DNA of 6,974 nucleotides. It comes from Micavibrio_A sp040381535 (GTDB lineage Bacteria; Pseudomonadota; Alphaproteobacteria; Micavibrionales; Micavibrionaceae). Shown piece by piece: positions 5,528-6,974 of the stretch. Numbering within the stretch: position 1 is the first letter of the stretch; every line of letters starts with the position of its first letter. Below the pieces are notes generated by a model. That model saw only the letters and a program-made list of their open reading frames with translations. It was not told the origin of the DNA and did not search any database. Both the position numbers and the translations under genes were made by a program. The DNA lies in the NCBI GenBank assembly GCA_040381535.1, contig JBEIHF010000045.1:1-6974 (forward strand). Reading direction: 5' to 3'.

Positions 5528-6742
5528 ATGAAAGAAGCCCCGACCCAAGATAACCAGCCGGCGTATAACTACTGCGCCCTTCCGCTGGCCTCCTATGCCT
5601 GCCGCCCCGACCAATCGCAAGGGCGCATATATGAAGAGGATGAGAGCAAAACGCGCACGCCGTTCCAGAGGGACCGCGATCGCATCATCCACGCTTCGGC
5701 TTTCCGCCGTTTGAAATACAAAACGCAGGTGTTTGTCTATCACGAAGGCGATCATTACAGAACCCGCCTATCCCACACGCTGGAAGTTTCGCAAATCGCG
5801 CGGAGCCTGGCGCGGTCCTTGTATGTGAATGAAGACCTCGCCGAAGCCGTCGCACTTTCCCATGATCTTGGCCACACGCCGTTCGCGCACACGGGCGAAG
5901 AGGTGTTGGAAAAATGCATGGAACCGTTCGGCGGTTTCGAACATAACGATCAATCGCTTCGCGTCGTCACGACGCTGGAGCGTAAATATCACCGCTGGCC
6001 GGGTTTGAATTTGTCATGGGAAACGCTCGAAGGCATCGTCAAACATAACGGCCCTGTGCTCGGCCCTATGCCCAACACGCTTGCGGCGATTCAAAAACAA
6101 ACGGATTTAAGGCTCGGCACGTTTGCATCGGTCGAGGCGCAATGCGCCGCGATAGCGGATGACATCGCCTATAACAATCATGATGTGGAAGACGGGCTTC
6201 GTGCGGGCATGTTTGGGCTTGCTGATATTCAGAAAATTCCCATGATCGGCGAAATCATCAATGATGTAAAAAAATCCTACCCTGATATCGCAGAGCATTA
6301 TCTGGTGCAGGAGACCATCCGGGAAATGATCGGCGGAATGGTGCAGGACGTTCTAACAGAATCCAACAAACGTCTGAAAAAGCTAAAGGCGACAACGCCT
6401 GACGATGTGCGCCACGCGGCCCAAGCCGTGGTGGCGTTCTCCGAACCCATGGCCGAAAAGGTCGAAGAGCTCCGCGCGTTCCTATATGAACGCATGTATC
6501 GCCATTACACGGTGATGCGCGTGCGGGCGAAGGTGGAACATATCATCGCGGATTTGTTCAACGCGTTTCAGGAAAAGCCGAATTTGCTTCCCGAGCATTG
6601 GCAGACACGCGTGGCCGAAGCAGGCGGCATGATCGACGACACCAAACGCGCGCGTATTGTTTGTGATTATATCGCGGGCATGACGGACCGCTACGCCATC
6701 CGCGAACATGAAAGATTGTTTGATCTTTACTGGGATAAATAA
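5528..6742 (+). CDS. dgt: Deoxyguanosinetriphosphate triphosphohydrolase-like protein (dGTPase, HD superfamily)
   Basis: This 404-residue HD-domain dNTP triphosphohydrolase should split dNTPs into deoxynucleoside and triphosphate in the cytoplasm, helping to set dNTP pools. The N-terminal signature RDRDRIIHASAFRRLKYKTQV (48-68) is typical of the family. The metal-binding HD residues are H83 (RLSHTLEV), H112-D113 (ALSHDLGHTPFAH) and the Asp of ADDIAY (D211 or D212). FEHNDQSLRV at 137-146 is the usual substrate-pocket block. The length fits the shorter dGTPase-like subfamily rather than the roughly 500-residue E. coli Dgt, so substrate preference may be broad. In the wider family HDLED often follows DDIAY; here it is HDVED. 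The gene diverges from the erpA operon across 51 bases. Its predicted promoter places the transcript start at the ATG. The next reading frame begins directly after its TAA. Confidence 0.95.
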   Translation: MKEAPTQDNQPAYNYCALPLASYACRPDQSQGRIYEEDESKTRTPFQRDRDRIIHASAFRRLKYKTQVFVYHEGDHYRTRLSHTLEVSQIARSLARSLYVNEDLAEAVALSHDLGHTPFAHTGEEVLEKCMEPFGGFEHNDQSLRVVTTLERKYHRWPGLNLSWETLEGIVKHNGPVLGPMPNTLAAIQKQTDLRLGTFASVEAQCAAIADDIAYNNHDVEDGLRAGMFGLADIQKIPMIGEIINDVKKSYPDIAEHYLVQETIREMIGGMVQDVLTESNKRLKKLKATTPDDVRHAAQAVVAFSEPMAEKVEELRAFLYERMYRHYTVMRVRAKVEHIIADLFNAFQEKPNLLPEHWQTRVAEAGGMIDDTKRARIVCDYIAGMTDRYAIREHERLFDLYWDK

Positions 6743-6974
6743 ATGAATATAGGGCGGATCATAATTTTCGTTCTTGCCAACGCTTTTGCTGCATGCGCCG
6801 TATTCTTCGTAATCGAATTCGATTACGCCATGGGCAAAGTCATGAAACCTTCGATCGAGATGTTGCCGAGAATTTTGTCGGAAGTGCGCTGGTTGCACAT
6901 AGTTATGTTTGGGCCAATTTATACTTTTGTGCTCGGTTTTCCTGCCATGATCTACGGCTACTGCAAATCCTCGC
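6743..6974 (+). CDS. Small membrane protein, 3' end outside the window
   Basis: An open frame starts with ATG directly after the dgt TAA, without any gap, and is still open after 77 codons at the window edge. It has two likely membrane helices, about residues 4-24 (starting GRIIIFVLANAF) and 51-73 (HIVMFGPIYTFVLGF). They are joined by a short polar linker containing DYAMGKVMKPS. I do not recognise the family. The TAA-ATG junction suggests co-transcription and reinitiation after dgt. A GGGAT about 10 bases before the ATG might act as a weak ribosome site. A shared role with dgt is not evident. In many alphaproteobacteria, as I remember, argS follows dgt, so this gene may be an insertion in that context. 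The hydrophobic pattern supports a real gene, but it is incomplete. Confidence 0.6.
   Translation, partial: MNIGRIIIFVLANAFAACAVFFVIEFDYAMGKVMKPSIEMLPRILSEVRWLHIVMFGPIYTFVLGFPAMIYGYCKSS

Noticed and set aside
6482..6898. 138-codon open frame on the minus strand
   Set aside because: It overlaps the conserved end of dgt and the two-helix membrane frame; its composition resembles a shadow and no family features are seen.

Overview
The window is a dense, gene-rich stretch of bacterial chromosome with no mobile elements, tRNA/rRNA genes or CRISPR arrays visible, and no gap longer than about 100 bases between genes. The best taxonomic guess is a Gram-negative bacterium, probably an alphaproteobacterium. 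Two genes carry lipoprotein signal peptides. A dGTPase gene (dgt) stands divergent to a leftward block containing erpA and exonuclease III (xth), an arrangement I associate from memory with Alphaproteobacteria. The species cannot be named from the sequence. Shine-Dalgarno motifs are scarce: only erpA has a plausible one.

Layout, left to right. (1) A rightward gene (30-911) encodes an unrecognised protein whose second half looks like a degenerate class I methyltransferase fold. (2) A bidirectional hairpin terminator (910-938) separates it from the convergent leftward gene at 939-1853. That gene encodes an alpha/beta-hydrolase lipoprotein in which the nucleophile-elbow serine appears to be replaced by aspartate, and it has its own good sigma70-type promoter at 1902-1930. 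(3) A compact leftward operon runs from about 5476 down to 1946. In transcription order it encodes a small cytoplasmic transglutaminase-like Cys-His-Asp protein, an RseP-like site-2 protease, ErpA, exonuclease III, and a lipoprotein with a second Cys-His-Asp active site. The first junction has a 3-base gap and the other three are 4-base ATGA overlaps. (4) A 51-base divergent promoter region (5477-5527) has promoter-like sequences facing both ways and a perfect 6+6 inverted repeat over the dgt -10 box. (5) Rightward dgt (5528-6742) is followed without any gap by the start of a small membrane-protein gene that runs off the window.

How the genes may work together: dgt (dNTP pool control), xth (base-excision repair) and erpA (Fe-S delivery) are housekeeping genes. 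The operon is unusual because a membrane protease and two predicted papain/transglutaminase-fold proteins are interleaved with them and translationally coupled to them. That linkage is the main candidate here for something not already described, but functional cooperation is inference. A second recurring theme is a -10-like box lying 7-8 bases upstream of an ATG at three outward-facing genes (30, 5470, 5528), which suggests leaderless transcripts.
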